In this document: one piece after another, positions 1-5,407 of the stretch
Layout of the letters: every line of letters starts with the position of its first letter
How positions within the stretch are numbered: position 1 is the stretch's first letter
Source: Caulobacteraceae bacterium
GTDB taxonomy: Bacteria; Pseudomonadota; Alphaproteobacteria; Caulobacterales; Caulobacteraceae
Assembly (NCBI GenBank): GCA_003136615.1
Contig: PLFA01000014.1
Span: 1-7,462, forward strand
DNA length: 7,462 bases
Direction of reading: 5' to 3'
The notes under the pieces: generated by a model
Database searches by the model: none
The model's input: the letters and a program-made list of their open reading frames with translations, nothing else
What the model was told of the DNA's origin: nothing
Position numbers and translations under genes: made by a program

Positions 1-68
1 ACATCGAAACCGTCTGGGGCCGCGGCTACATGCTGCAGGATCCGCGCGAGGAGAAGGTCGCCGCTTGA
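1..68 (+). CDS. C-terminal end of an OmpR/PhoB-family response regulator, possibly CtrA (5' truncated by the window)
   Basis: Reading from base 3, the frame gives IETVWGRGYMLQDPREEKVAA and then TGA at 66-68. The stretch TVWGRGYML is the end of the winged-helix DNA-binding domain of OmpR-type response regulators (last helix, wing, final beta strand), so the product is a DNA-binding transcription factor controlled by phosphorylation of a receiver domain that lies outside the window. The wording IETVWGRGY followed by L-x-D-P and a short charged tail ending in AA resembles the C-terminus of the cell-cycle regulator CtrA of Caulobacterales. Only 21 residues are visible and related regulators share the motif, so CtrA is a suggestion, not a call. 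The stop codon overlaps the start of the following peptidase gene, which implies co-transcription. Confidence 0.8.
   Translation, partial: IETVWGRGYMLQDPREEKVAA
48..57 (+). promoter_or_regulatory. Ribosome binding site deciding the TTG start of the M28 peptidase
   Basis: GAGGAGAAGG is purine-rich and complementary to the 16S 3' end. It ends 7 bases before the TTG at 65. It lies inside the last codons of the response regulator, as expected for a translationally coupled pair. The first in-frame ATG downstream encodes residue 72, which would remove the signal anchor, so this site supports the TTG. Confidence 0.7.
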
Positions 69-2314
69 GGCGCTCAGCCAGGCTTTTCGCCTGCGTCTTC
101 GCCGCCTTCGTCGTCTTTTTCTTCGCCTCAAGCACCCCGCCGCCTGTCGGCCTAAACGCTCCGCTCTCGACCTTTTCAGCGGGCCGGGCGCTTGAAGATA
201 TCGCCGTCCTGGGCGCCGCGCCTCATCCCGTGGGCTCAGAGCGAATCGCGAAGGTTCGGGCCTATCTCTTCTCGCGCATGGGGCGGATGGGGCTTCACCC
301 GCGGACGCAGACCGCCGAGAGCCTGATCACCCGGAAGATTTCCGGCGAGACCTATGTCTCCGGCGCGTCGGTCACCAATTTGCTCGGCGTTCTGCCGGGC
401 CGCGACCACGCCGCCCCCGCCCTGGCGCTGATGGCGCATTATGACAGCGTGCCGGGATCGCCCGGCGCCGCGGACGATAGCGCCGGGGCCGCCAGCGCTC
501 TGGAAATCCTGCGCGCCATAGCCGCCCACGGCCAGCCGGACCGCGACGTCATCCTGATCCTGACCGACGGGGAGGAACTGGGGCTGCTCGGCGCGCAGGC
601 CTTCTTCGGAGAGGATCCGCTCGCCAGCCACATCGGATTCGTGATCAATCTTGAGGCGCGCGGCGGAGGCGGCCGAGCGGCCATGTTCCAGACGGGCGCG
701 GGGAACGGCGCGGATATCGCGCTGTTCGCAAGCCACGCCAGGACACCCGACACCACCTCTCTCCTGCCCTTCGTCTATCGCTATCTGCCCAACGATACGG
801 ACTTCACCTTATCCCTCGCGAAGGGCATTCCCGGCTATAACCTGGCTTTTATCGGTCGGCAGTTCGACTACCACTCCCCAAGCTCGGCGGTCGCCGCCTT
901 GGACAAGGGCGCGGTTCAACACATGGGTTCCGAGGCTCTAGGGCCCGCCCTGGCCCTTGCCTTCGCACCGGCCCTACCGCCGCGAGCGCCCGATCAGGTC
1001 TTCGGCGACATCCTGGGCGTCGCGTTGATCCACTATGCGCCGGCCTGGGGGTGGCTGGTGGTGGCGCTCTGCGGCGTGATCATTTTCCTGGCCGCGCGTC
1101 GCGCCCGGATCAGCGCCGGATCGGTGGGCCTTGGCGTCCTCGCGGGCGTGGCGATCGCGGGATTGGATGGCCTGATCCTTTGGATCGCCCAGACCACGGG
1201 AGGTTGGACGGGATGGCTTGAAATCCGCCCGATCCTGGCCCGGTTCCCGGTTTTTGAAGCGGCTTTAGCGCTGGTCTCGCTCGCCAGCATCCTCGGCGTG
1301 GCGGCTGTCGCGGGGCGCGATGGACGCGGACCCGGGGCTTGGATCGGCCTCCTGGTCACGGGCCTCGTCGTCGCGGTGGTCGCCCAGGCGGCGGCGCCTC
1401 TCGCCGCGTTTGTGATTGCGTGGCCCGTGCTGGCGGCCAGCGGCTGCGCGATCGTCACCCTCGCGGGAACGACGAAGGATCGGCCAGCATGGGTCATTTA
1501 TGGCGTGATCGCGGTAGTCGCGCTCGCCTGGGTCGCGAACCTTCTGCACTTCGCCGTGGAGGGCCTGGACGCCGGGCCAATCGCAGCCCTCTTCGCGTGG
1601 CTCGCCGCGATGATCCTCTGGCCCCTCGCCGCGCCTTCGCCCGAAGGCGAGCGCGGGTCCACGGTCAGGGCTTTCGTCCCAACCCTTATCTGCCTTATCG
1701 CCGGACTTGGCTTCCTGGTTTGGATGCGCGTGACTCCGCCGTGGTCGGCGCGCTATCCTCGGGAGGTGGCGCCGGAAATCGTCGCCATTGACGGCAAGGT
1801 GTGGCGGGCAAGCCTTCCGCCCCTCGATGCTTGGACGCGAGGCTTTCTGGGATCAGGTCCCCTGAGCACCCTCAGCGACATCCCCGGCCAGCCCACTCTG
1901 ATTGCCAGGCCAAACCCAGGAGTCACCATCCCCCCGGCGTCGGTCGTCTTGACGCCCTCGCCCGGCGGCGGCGCGGTTGTCAACGTCACGTTCGACGCGG
2001 CGGCGCGGGCGGTGGCCCTGGATGTGAAGGCGACCACGCGCCTGGCGGCCATCCGTCTCAATGGTCGTCCGGCGCTTCAGAACGTGCCGTCCGGGACCCT
2101 GACCCATATCCGCTGGCGGGTGGTGGCGGGCGCGCCCCTGAACGTGACCCTCATAGGCGCCAAACCTGGCGCGGTGAATATCCGTTATGCTCTCTCCGAG
2201 GCCGGCTGGCCGGGGGGCGCAGCGCCGATCCCGCCCCTGCCCGCCGATCACATGGCCTGGGGCGATCCGCCCCCCACGACGATCATCGTCGGCGCTCTTA
2301 CCGGCCCCCTCTGA
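65..2314 (+). CDS. M28-family zinc metallopeptidase with C-terminal membrane domain (ERMP1/Pff1-like)
   Basis: The 749-residue product is predicted to be a membrane-anchored, periplasm-facing aminopeptidase-type hydrolase using two zinc ions. Residues 7-22 form a hydrophobic signal anchor. The M28 catalytic domain spans roughly 40-300: H125 and D127 in MAHYDS, D137/D138 in GAADDSAG, E170 (general base) and E171 in TDGEELGLLGA, E197 in INLEARG, and H270 in DYHSPSS, so the usual ligand set appears complete. The wording HYDSVPGSPGA, DGEELGLLGA and INLEARGGGG matches the ERMP1/Fxna and vacuolar Pff1 branch of M28 better than secreted aminopeptidases. About eight hydrophobic segments follow between 318 and 555 (near 320-343, 352-376, 395-417, 424-445, 446-467, 476-496, 503-522, 535-555). 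A soluble, probably beta-rich tail covers 556-749. The TTG start overlaps the upstream stop (TTGA). Class is secure from motifs; the natural substrate is unknown. Confidence 0.88.
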   Translation: MRRSARLFACVFAAFVVFFFASSTPPPVGLNAPLSTFSAGRALEDIAVLGAAPHPVGSERIAKVRAYLFSRMGRMGLHPRTQTAESLITRKISGETYVSGASVTNLLGVLPGRDHAAPALALMAHYDSVPGSPGAADDSAGAASALEILRAIAAHGQPDRDVILILTDGEELGLLGAQAFFGEDPLASHIGFVINLEARGGGGRAAMFQTGAGNGADIALFASHARTPDTTSLLPFVYRYLPNDTDFTLSLAKGIPGYNLAFIGRQFDYHSPSSAVAALDKGAVQHMGSEALGPALALAFAPALPPRAPDQVFGDILGVALIHYAPAWGWLVVALCGVIIFLAARRARISAGSVGLGVLAGVAIAGLDGLILWIAQTTGGWTGWLEIRPILARFPVFEAALALVSLASILGVAAVAGRDGRGPGAWIGLLVTGLVVAVVAQAAAPLAAFVIAWPVLAASGCAIVTLAGTTKDRPAWVIYGVIAVVALAWVANLLHFAVEGLDAGPIAALFAWLAAMILWPLAAPSPEGERGSTVRAFVPTLICLIAGLGFLVWMRVTPPWSARYPREVAPEIVAIDGKVWRASLPPLDAWTRGFLGSGPLSTLSDIPGQPTLIARPNPGVTIPPASVVLTPSPGGGAVVNVTFDAAARAVALDVKATTRLAAIRLNGRPALQNVPSGTLTHIRWRVVAGAPLNVTLIGAKPGAVNIRYALSEAGWPGGAAPIPPLPADHMAWGDPPPTTIIVGALTGPL

Positions 2315-2334
2315 CACGACCTGCACTTTTGGGC

Positions 2335-2363
2335 TTGCGCTTTTCCGACATATGTTCGATATA
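2335..2363 (+). promoter_or_regulatory. Predicted sigma-70-type promoter of the PadR gene
   Basis: TTGCGC at 2335-2340 and GATATA at 2358-2363 are separated by 17 bases, a good fit to the housekeeping promoter pattern of alphaproteobacteria. A start about 7 bases beyond the -10 would fall near 2370, just at the 16-bp palindrome, so a protein bound there would block transcription. The -10 also lies inside the upstream TTCGATATATC copy. The -10 assignment is uncertain because the region is AT-rich and allows other registers. Confidence 0.5.
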
Positions 2364-2386
2364 TCTTTCGCTTCGATATATCGAAG
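2355..2386. promoter_or_regulatory. Putative PadR operator: 16-bp perfect palindrome plus a direct repeat of its core
   Basis: CTTCGATATATCGAAG at 2371-2386 is a perfect palindrome. Its core TTCGATATATC (2372-2382) occurs again at 2355-2365, 17 bp upstream, and ACATATGT (2348-2355) is a further small palindrome. PadR repressors bind AT-rich dyads next to their own genes, and this one sits between the predicted -10 and the ribosome binding site. Autorepression is inferred from position. Confidence 0.65.
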
Positions 2387-2392
2387 ACTATC

Positions 2393-2398
2393 AAAGGA
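2393..2398 (+). promoter_or_regulatory. Ribosome binding site deciding the TTG start of the PadR gene
   Basis: AAAGGA ends 8 bases before TTG 2407 but 23 bases before the alternative ATG 2422. The spacing therefore favours the TTG start. The later ATG would shorten the protein by five residues only. Confidence 0.6.
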
Positions 2399-2406
2399 AC
2401 ACGAAG

Positions 2407-2979
2407 TTGAGACTGCATCATATGAGACACGGGTGGCGCGAACGCCATTTGGCCCATCCCCGGGAAGGCCGCTTTGGCCATTTCGGACATGAGGAAGGCC
2501 GCGGCCATCGCCGCCATGGCGGACGACTATTCGACCAGGGCGATCTGCGCTGGGTCATTCTGAGCCTGATCGCCTCGAAACCCAGCCACGGCTATGAACT
2601 CATCAAGGCGATCGAAGACAAGGTCGGCGGCGCCTATAGCCCGAGCCCCGGCGTGGTTTATCCCACCCTTACCTTGCTTGAGGATCTGAGCCACATAGCC
2701 GCCGTCAGCGCCGAGGGCGCGCGCAAGGCGTTCGCCATTACACCCGAGGGCGAGGCGGCCCTGGCTGAGCATGAACCCGCCGTGAAATCGATCTTCGAGC
2801 GGGTCGCCAGCTTCGCCGAACGGACGGGCCGCGGCGGATCGCCTCAGATCGTCCGGGCCATGGAAAACCTGCGCCTGGCGCTTCGCCTGAAGCTGGAACG
2901 CACCCGCCCCACAGACGAGGAGATCACCCGCATCGCCGCTGCCCTCGACGCCGCCGCCCAGGCCATCGAGCGCGACTGA
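2407..2979 (+). CDS. PadR-family transcriptional repressor with a histidine-rich N-terminal extension
   Basis: The 190-residue product (TTG start; 185 from ATG 2422) is a winged-helix DNA-binding protein. Residues 1-40 are basic and carry nine histidines (4, 5, 8, 14, 17, 25, 28, 34, 37). The PadR domain runs about 42-120: FDQGDLRWVILSLI, then HGYELIKAIED, the recognition-helix and wing region YSPSPGVVYPTLTLLED at 77-93, and the ITPEGEAAL end. The remainder, to 190, is the helical dimerisation arm. His-rich extensions ahead of a PadR domain are known from the nickel/iron-linked YqjI type, so metal sensing is a reasonable inference, not shown here. It follows the peptidase gene in the same direction after 92 bases but has its own promoter and operator, and it faces the dehydrogenase convergently. 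The frame stays open upstream to 1801, but that part lies over the peptidase gene and is not PadR-like. Confidence 0.87.
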   Translation: MRLHHMRHGWRERHLAHPREGRFGHFGHEEGRGHRRHGGRLFDQGDLRWVILSLIASKPSHGYELIKAIEDKVGGAYSPSPGVVYPTLTLLEDLSHIAAVSAEGARKAFAITPEGEAALAEHEPAVKSIFERVASFAERTGRGGSPQIVRAMENLRLALRLKLERTRPTDEEITRIAAALDAAAQAIERD

Positions 2980-3005
2980 AAGGTTCGTTAGGTCGCGAGA
3001 CAGCC

Positions 3006-3029
3006 GAGGGGCGACTGTCGTCGCCTCTT
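3006..3029 (+). terminator. Possible terminator hairpin between convergent genes
   Basis: GAGGGGCGAC (3006-3015) can pair with GTCGCCTCTT (3020-3029) around the loop TGTC. In plus-strand RNA this is a 10-bp stem with two G-U pairs and a perfect inner GGCGAC/GTCGCC. It is 26 bases after the PadR stop. There is no proper U-tract, so it is a weak intrinsic terminator at best. On the minus strand the wobbles become mismatches and only the inner stem remains. Confidence 0.42.
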
Positions 3030-3036
3030 CACAGCC

Positions 3037-4122
3037 TCACGCGTCGAAGACGATGACCGAACGGGCGATCTGACCGGTCTTCATCTCGGTGAAGGCTTCG
3101 TTCACGTCTTCAAGCTTGATCCGGCGCGAGATCATCTCGTCGAGCTTGAGCTTTCCGGCGAGGTACATGTCCACCAGCCGGGGCATGTCCACCGGGAAGT
3201 GGTTGGACCCCATCATGGAGCCCTGCAGCTTCTTTTCGCCCAGGAACGCATAGCCCGGGAGTTCGATGGTCTGACCGATAGGGATCATGCCGATGATATT
3301 GGCCGTGCCCCCCCGCCGCAGCATGCCGAAGGCCTGTTCAGTGGTGGTCTTCAAGCCCACGGCTTCAAAGCTGTGCTGAACGCCGCCCTTGGTCATCTCC
3401 AGGACGGTCTTCACCGTATTGCCCTCGGCCGCGCAGAGGAAATCGGTGGCTCCGAAATGGCGGGCCATATTGTCCTTGGAGGGCGACATATCGATTGCGA
3501 TGATACGGCTCGCGCCGGCGATGGCCGCGCCATTGATCGCCGCAAGTCCTACGCCGCCGCAGCCGATGACCGCGACCGTGTCGCCCGGGCGGACATTGGC
3601 GGTATGAAAGACCGAACAGACCCCGGTCAGGACTCCACACCCGATGAGGGCGGCCCGATCCAGCGGCATGTCCTTGCGGATCGCCACGCAGGCGTTCTCG
3701 TGGATCAGCATCTGCTCGGCGAAGGAGGAGAGGTTCAGAAACTGGGTCAGGGGTCCCGCCGCCTGAGTCAGGCGCGGCTCGGTGTCTGGATCGCGCTTGG
3801 TCTCGGGGCTGACGCAGAGGCTCATATGGCCGGTGAGACAATATTCGCAGTGACCACAGAAGGCAGAAAGGCATGTGATCACATGATCGCCGACCTTCAC
3901 CGTGCGCACTTCCGAGCCCACCTGCTCGACGATGCCGGCGCTCTCGTGGCCCAGAACCGCCGGCAGCACGGTCGGATAGGAGCCCTCGATGAAATGCAAA
4001 TCGGAGTGGCAGACCCCCGCTGCCACGGTGCGGATAAGCACCTCCCGGGGCCCGGGCTTGCTGATCTGGACATCCTCGATCTGGAGGGGCTGCCTCACCT
4101 CGCGCAGGACGGCAGCCTTCAT
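3037..4122 (-). CDS. Zinc-dependent medium-chain alcohol dehydrogenase (NAD-type)
   Basis: The 361-residue enzyme should interconvert an alcohol and its aldehyde or ketone in the cytoplasm. Catalytic zinc ligands are visible: C38 in AAGVCHSD, H59 and E60 in LGHESAG, and C162 in LIGCGVLTG. The structural zinc site is intact: C89, C92, C95 and C103 in FCGHCEYCLTGHMSLC. The Rossmann motif GCGGVG is at 187-192 and D211 ends the second strand (AIDMSPSK), which favours NAD over NADP. Length and layout match tetrameric bacterial members of the family that includes class III-like enzymes, but the protein is not obviously the glutathione-dependent formaldehyde dehydrogenase, and its substrate cannot be read from sequence. 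AGGGAG (4131-4136 on the complement) lies 8 bases before the ATG. The gene is divergent from the lipoprotein gene and convergent with PadR. Confidence 0.92.
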   Translation of the reverse strand: MKAAVLREVRQPLQIEDVQISKPGPREVLIRTVAAGVCHSDLHFIEGSYPTVLPAVLGHESAGIVEQVGSEVRTVKVGDHVITCLSAFCGHCEYCLTGHMSLCVSPETKRDPDTEPRLTQAAGPLTQFLNLSSFAEQMLIHENACVAIRKDMPLDRAALIGCGVLTGVCSVFHTANVRPGDTVAVIGCGGVGLAAINGAAIAGASRIIAIDMSPSKDNMARHFGATDFLCAAEGNTVKTVLEMTKGGVQHSFEAVGLKTTTEQAFGMLRRGGTANIIGMIPIGQTIELPGYAFLGEKKLQGSMMGSNHFPVDMPRLVDMYLAGKLKLDEMISRRIKLEDVNEAFTEMKTGQIARSVIVFDA

Positions 4123-4170
4123 CGTCGTCTCTCCCTGGAACCTTCAGTCACTGGCGTGATCTTGCGGCTG

Positions 4171-4199
4171 CTTATGGCCGTTCGATCCCAGAGCGCCAA
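4171..4199 (-). promoter_or_regulatory. Predicted promoter of the alcohol dehydrogenase gene
   Basis: Read on the minus strand, TTGGCG (4199-4194) and CATAAG (4176-4171) are exactly 17 bases apart. A start near 4164 would give a leader of about 40 bases carrying the AGGGAG ribosome binding site. The hexamers match consensus only partly. Confidence 0.4.
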
Positions 4200-4212
4200 G
4201 GGGTAATCACGG

Positions 4213-4241
4213 TTGCCCGGACCGGCTCCAGACCCTACTTA
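4213..4241 (+). promoter_or_regulatory. Predicted promoter of the lipoprotein gene, likely giving a leaderless mRNA
   Basis: TTGCCC (4213-4218) and TACTTA (4236-4241) are 17 bases apart. Only six bases separate the -10 from the ATG at 4248, so transcription should begin at or beside the A of the start codon. No Shine-Dalgarno sequence of useful strength precedes the ATG, which agrees with a leaderless transcript. Confidence 0.55.
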
Positions 4242-4247
4242 GGCCGC

Positions 4248-4793
4248 ATGAAACGGCTGTTAATGCTTGGCGCGGCCCTTCTGGCGCTCGCCGCCTGTGA
4301 AGAGTCACCCATGGGGCCAGTGGATGTCCATACGGCGTCCGGCCTTACCGAACAGAGCCTGCCGCCGCCTACGGCCTTCGACCCCCGCGCCTTCGCCTGG
4401 TCCACGGCGCCAGGACCCGATATCCTGGTCGGCGTGCTCCGTTATCGCCGTTATGGCCTGCCCTACGGCTGCGCGGGAGAGGACGTCCTGCTCATTCCCG
4501 ACGTGCCCTGGAGCCGGCGGCGGATGATCATTCTCTATGGCGCGGCAAGTTCGGCGGCGGTGCCTGTATCGATCGTCCGCGCGCGCACGCCGTCGGCGCC
4601 AAGCGGCGACTATGCCCGCTTTGTGCGGCGCACGACATGCGACGCCGACGGCCGTTTCACGTTCCAGGATCTGCCGGACGGCGGCTGGTTCGTGGTCACC
4701 GTGGCCAAGCCCCCGGACCCCGCCGGGGATTCCGTCGCCATCACCCGGCGCGTGGAGTTGCACGGCGGAACGCGGTCGATAACGCTGTCCTGA
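4248..4793 (+). CDS. Predicted outer-membrane lipoprotein with a carboxypeptidase-regulatory-like segment
   Basis: The 181-residue product starts with a lipoprotein signal peptide: MKRLL, a hydrophobic stretch, then the lipobox LAAC with the lipidated cysteine at 17. EE follows, not the Asp that would retain it in the inner membrane, so the outer membrane is likely. After a Pro-rich linker (about 37-55) there is a core with CAGEDVLLIPDVPWSRRR (75-92) leading to an LYG motif. A second part, CDADGRFTFQDLPDGGWFVVTVA (131-153 region), resembles the beta-sandwich carboxypeptidase-regulatory-like fold. The pattern cysteine-x-G-x-x-V-x-L-I-P followed by that fold looks like a conserved hypothetical family of Caulobacterales and relatives. 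Besides the lipidated C17, two cysteines (75, 131) could form a disulfide. No enzymatic motif is visible; a structural or binding role at the envelope is inferred. Confidence 0.82.
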   Translation: MKRLLMLGAALLALAACEESPMGPVDVHTASGLTEQSLPPPTAFDPRAFAWSTAPGPDILVGVLRYRRYGLPYGCAGEDVLLIPDVPWSRRRMIILYGAASSAAVPVSIVRARTPSAPSGDYARFVRRTTCDADGRFTFQDLPDGGWFVVTVAKPPDPAGDSVAITRRVELHGGTRSITLS

Positions 4794-4829
4794 ACGACAG
4801 CATTCATGGCCGTTCAGGCCCTATTCAGG
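4789..4829 (+). promoter_or_regulatory. Phased TTCAGG repeats: candidate response-regulator binding site
   Basis: TTCAGG occurs at 4813-4818 and 4824-4829, start to start 11 bp, in direct orientation. A reverse copy, CCTGAACG at 4789-4796, is the exact complement of CGTTCAGG at 4811-4818. Six-base direct repeats with a five-base spacer are the typical target of OmpR/PhoB-family regulators. The second repeat ends 8 bases before a possible -10, TTTAGA at 4838-4843, as in activator-dependent promoters with no good -35. No factor can be named. Confidence 0.45.
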
Positions 4830-4837
4830 GTGTAGGC

Positions 4838-4843
4838 TTTAGA
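4838..4843 (+). promoter_or_regulatory. Possible -10 element of the Gly/Tyr-rich protein gene
   Basis: TTTAGA has no convincing -35 at 16-18 bases, which fits an activator-dependent promoter. A start near 4850 would exclude the upstream ATG at 4845 and produce a leader of about 75 bases. This is a low-information match. Confidence 0.3.
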
Positions 4844-4855
4844 AATGGTGTCAGT

Positions 4856-4900
4856 CCTCGCAAGAGGTTGGCGCCTGTGCTCCCGCAAGAGCCGCCAGGC
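4856..4900 (+). other. Two consecutive hairpins in the predicted 5' leader of the Gly/Tyr-rich protein gene
   Basis: Hairpin 1 is CCTC-GCAA-GAGG (4856-4867) with a GNRA-type tetraloop. Hairpin 2 (4873-4900) pairs GCCTG with CAGGC and GCTC with GAGC around the loop CCGCAA, with a small asymmetric internal loop. Both loops show GCAAGAG. The structures end 10 bases before the GGAGG ribosome binding site at 4911-4915. They could be an mRNA-stabilising or regulatory leader; no known riboswitch class is recognised. Confidence 0.4.
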
Positions 4901-4925
4901 AAATAGGCGCGGAGGCGCTTGTAAG

Positions 4926-5336
4926 ATGGCTCAATTTCTCAAACTCGGCCCATCTCTTAAACTTGGGATGGCAGCCGCTCTCGCGGCGGGCTCAGTCCTG
5001 GCGGTAAGCGCGCCCGCGTCTGCCGAACCCGGCCATGGCGGTGGTGGTTTCCATGGTGGCGCCGGATATCACGGCGGTGGCTACGCGGGCGGCCGCGGCT
5101 ATGCCGGTGGGTATCGTGGCGGTTACGGCGGCTATGGCGATCGCGGTTACGGCTATGGCGGCTATGGCGGCTATGGCGCCGGCGCCCTCATTGGTGGTCT
5201 GGCCGGTCTCGCCATCGGCGCGTCGATCCACGGCCCCTATGGCTATTATGGCTACGGGACGTGTGTCGCGCCCCAGCAAGTCTGGAACCCCTATGTGGGC
5301 GGCTATGTGATTCAGCAGGTTCCCTACCCCTGCTAA
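4926..5336 (+). CDS. Secreted glycine/tyrosine-rich small protein, function unknown
   Basis: The 136-residue product has a Sec signal peptide, MAQFLKLG then a hydrophobic core, with a likely signal peptidase I cut after ASA at 33. The mature part starts with a His/Gly segment (36-52), continues with Gly-Tyr repeats (53-84), then a glycine-zipper-like hydrophobic stretch GALIGGLAGLAIGASI (86-101) that may insert in or pack against membrane. It ends with a conserved-looking tail CVAPQQVWNPYVGGYVIQQVPYPC whose cysteines (113, 136) could form a disulfide. Such proteins are common periplasmic or surface components in alphaproteobacteria and have no assigned biochemical role. GGAGG at 4911-4915, ten bases before ATG 4926, decides the start. 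The in-frame ATG at 4845 would add an Arg-rich stretch in front of the signal peptide and has no ribosome binding site. The gene ends 28 bases before a strong terminator. Confidence 0.8.
   Translation: MAQFLKLGPSLKLGMAAALAAGSVLAVSAPASAEPGHGGGGFHGGAGYHGGGYAGGRGYAGGYRGGYGGYGDRGYGYGGYGGYGAGALIGGLAGLAIGASIHGPYGYYGYGTCVAPQQVWNPYVGGYVIQQVPYPC
5151..5177 (+). repeat. Three perfect tandem copies of GGCTATGGC within the coding sequence
   Basis: The 9-mer GGCTATGGC occurs three times without a gap, encoding GYG-GYG-GYG (residues 76-84). Looser variants of the unit (GGTTACGGC, GGCTATGGC) surround it from about 5119. Because the unit is nine bases, slippage would change length without shifting the frame. 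Confidence 0.85.
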
Positions 5337-5364
5337 GGCTGAGCAAAATCCAAGGATGCAAGAG

Positions 5365-5394
5365 CCCCGCGCCTAGTAAGGCGCGGGGTTTTTT
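5365..5394 (+). terminator. Strong intrinsic terminator after the Gly/Tyr-rich protein gene
   Basis: CCCCGCGCC (5365-5373) pairs perfectly with GGCGCGGGG (5380-5388) around the loop TAGTAA and is followed by six T (5389-5394). This ends plus-strand transcription before it enters clpB, whose stop is 13 bases further. On the minus strand the same stem forms but is followed by CTCTTGC and not a T-tract, so for clpB it is at best a partial terminator. Confidence 0.93.
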
Positions 5395-5407
5395 GTCGTC
5401 ACCCTGC

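Noticed and set aside
236..736. Minus-strand frames within the peptidase gene (also 1033-1497 and 1853-2326)
   Set aside because: They are antisense shadows with compositional bias only, without ribosome binding sites or domains, while the plus strand has full M28 motifs.
1801..2406. N-terminal extension of the PadR frame back to 1801, giving 392 residues
   Set aside because: This part overlaps the peptidase gene in another frame, its translation is a Pro/Arg/His-rich shadow, and a promoter, operator and ribosome binding site lie just before 2407.
3199..4206. Long open frame (335 codons) on the plus strand opposite the alcohol dehydrogenase
   Set aside because: It is the antisense shadow of a gene with complete zinc and Rossmann motifs. 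Its translation is low in structure, rich in Gly/Asp/His/Arg and shows no domain.
4789..4818. CCTGAACG/CGTTCAGG inverted repeat as a terminator of the lipoprotein gene
   Set aside because: The 8-bp stem has a 14-base loop and no following T-tract. The halves fit better as copies of a protein-binding site.
4845..4925. ATG 4845 as the start of the Gly/Tyr-rich protein
   Set aside because: It lacks a ribosome binding site, adds an Arg-rich segment before a standard signal peptide, and probably lies upstream of the transcription start.
5348..5357. ATCCAAGGAT followed by TTTT on the minus strand as a clpB terminator
   Set aside because: The stem is only 4 bp of weak composition with a two-base loop, too unstable to be called.
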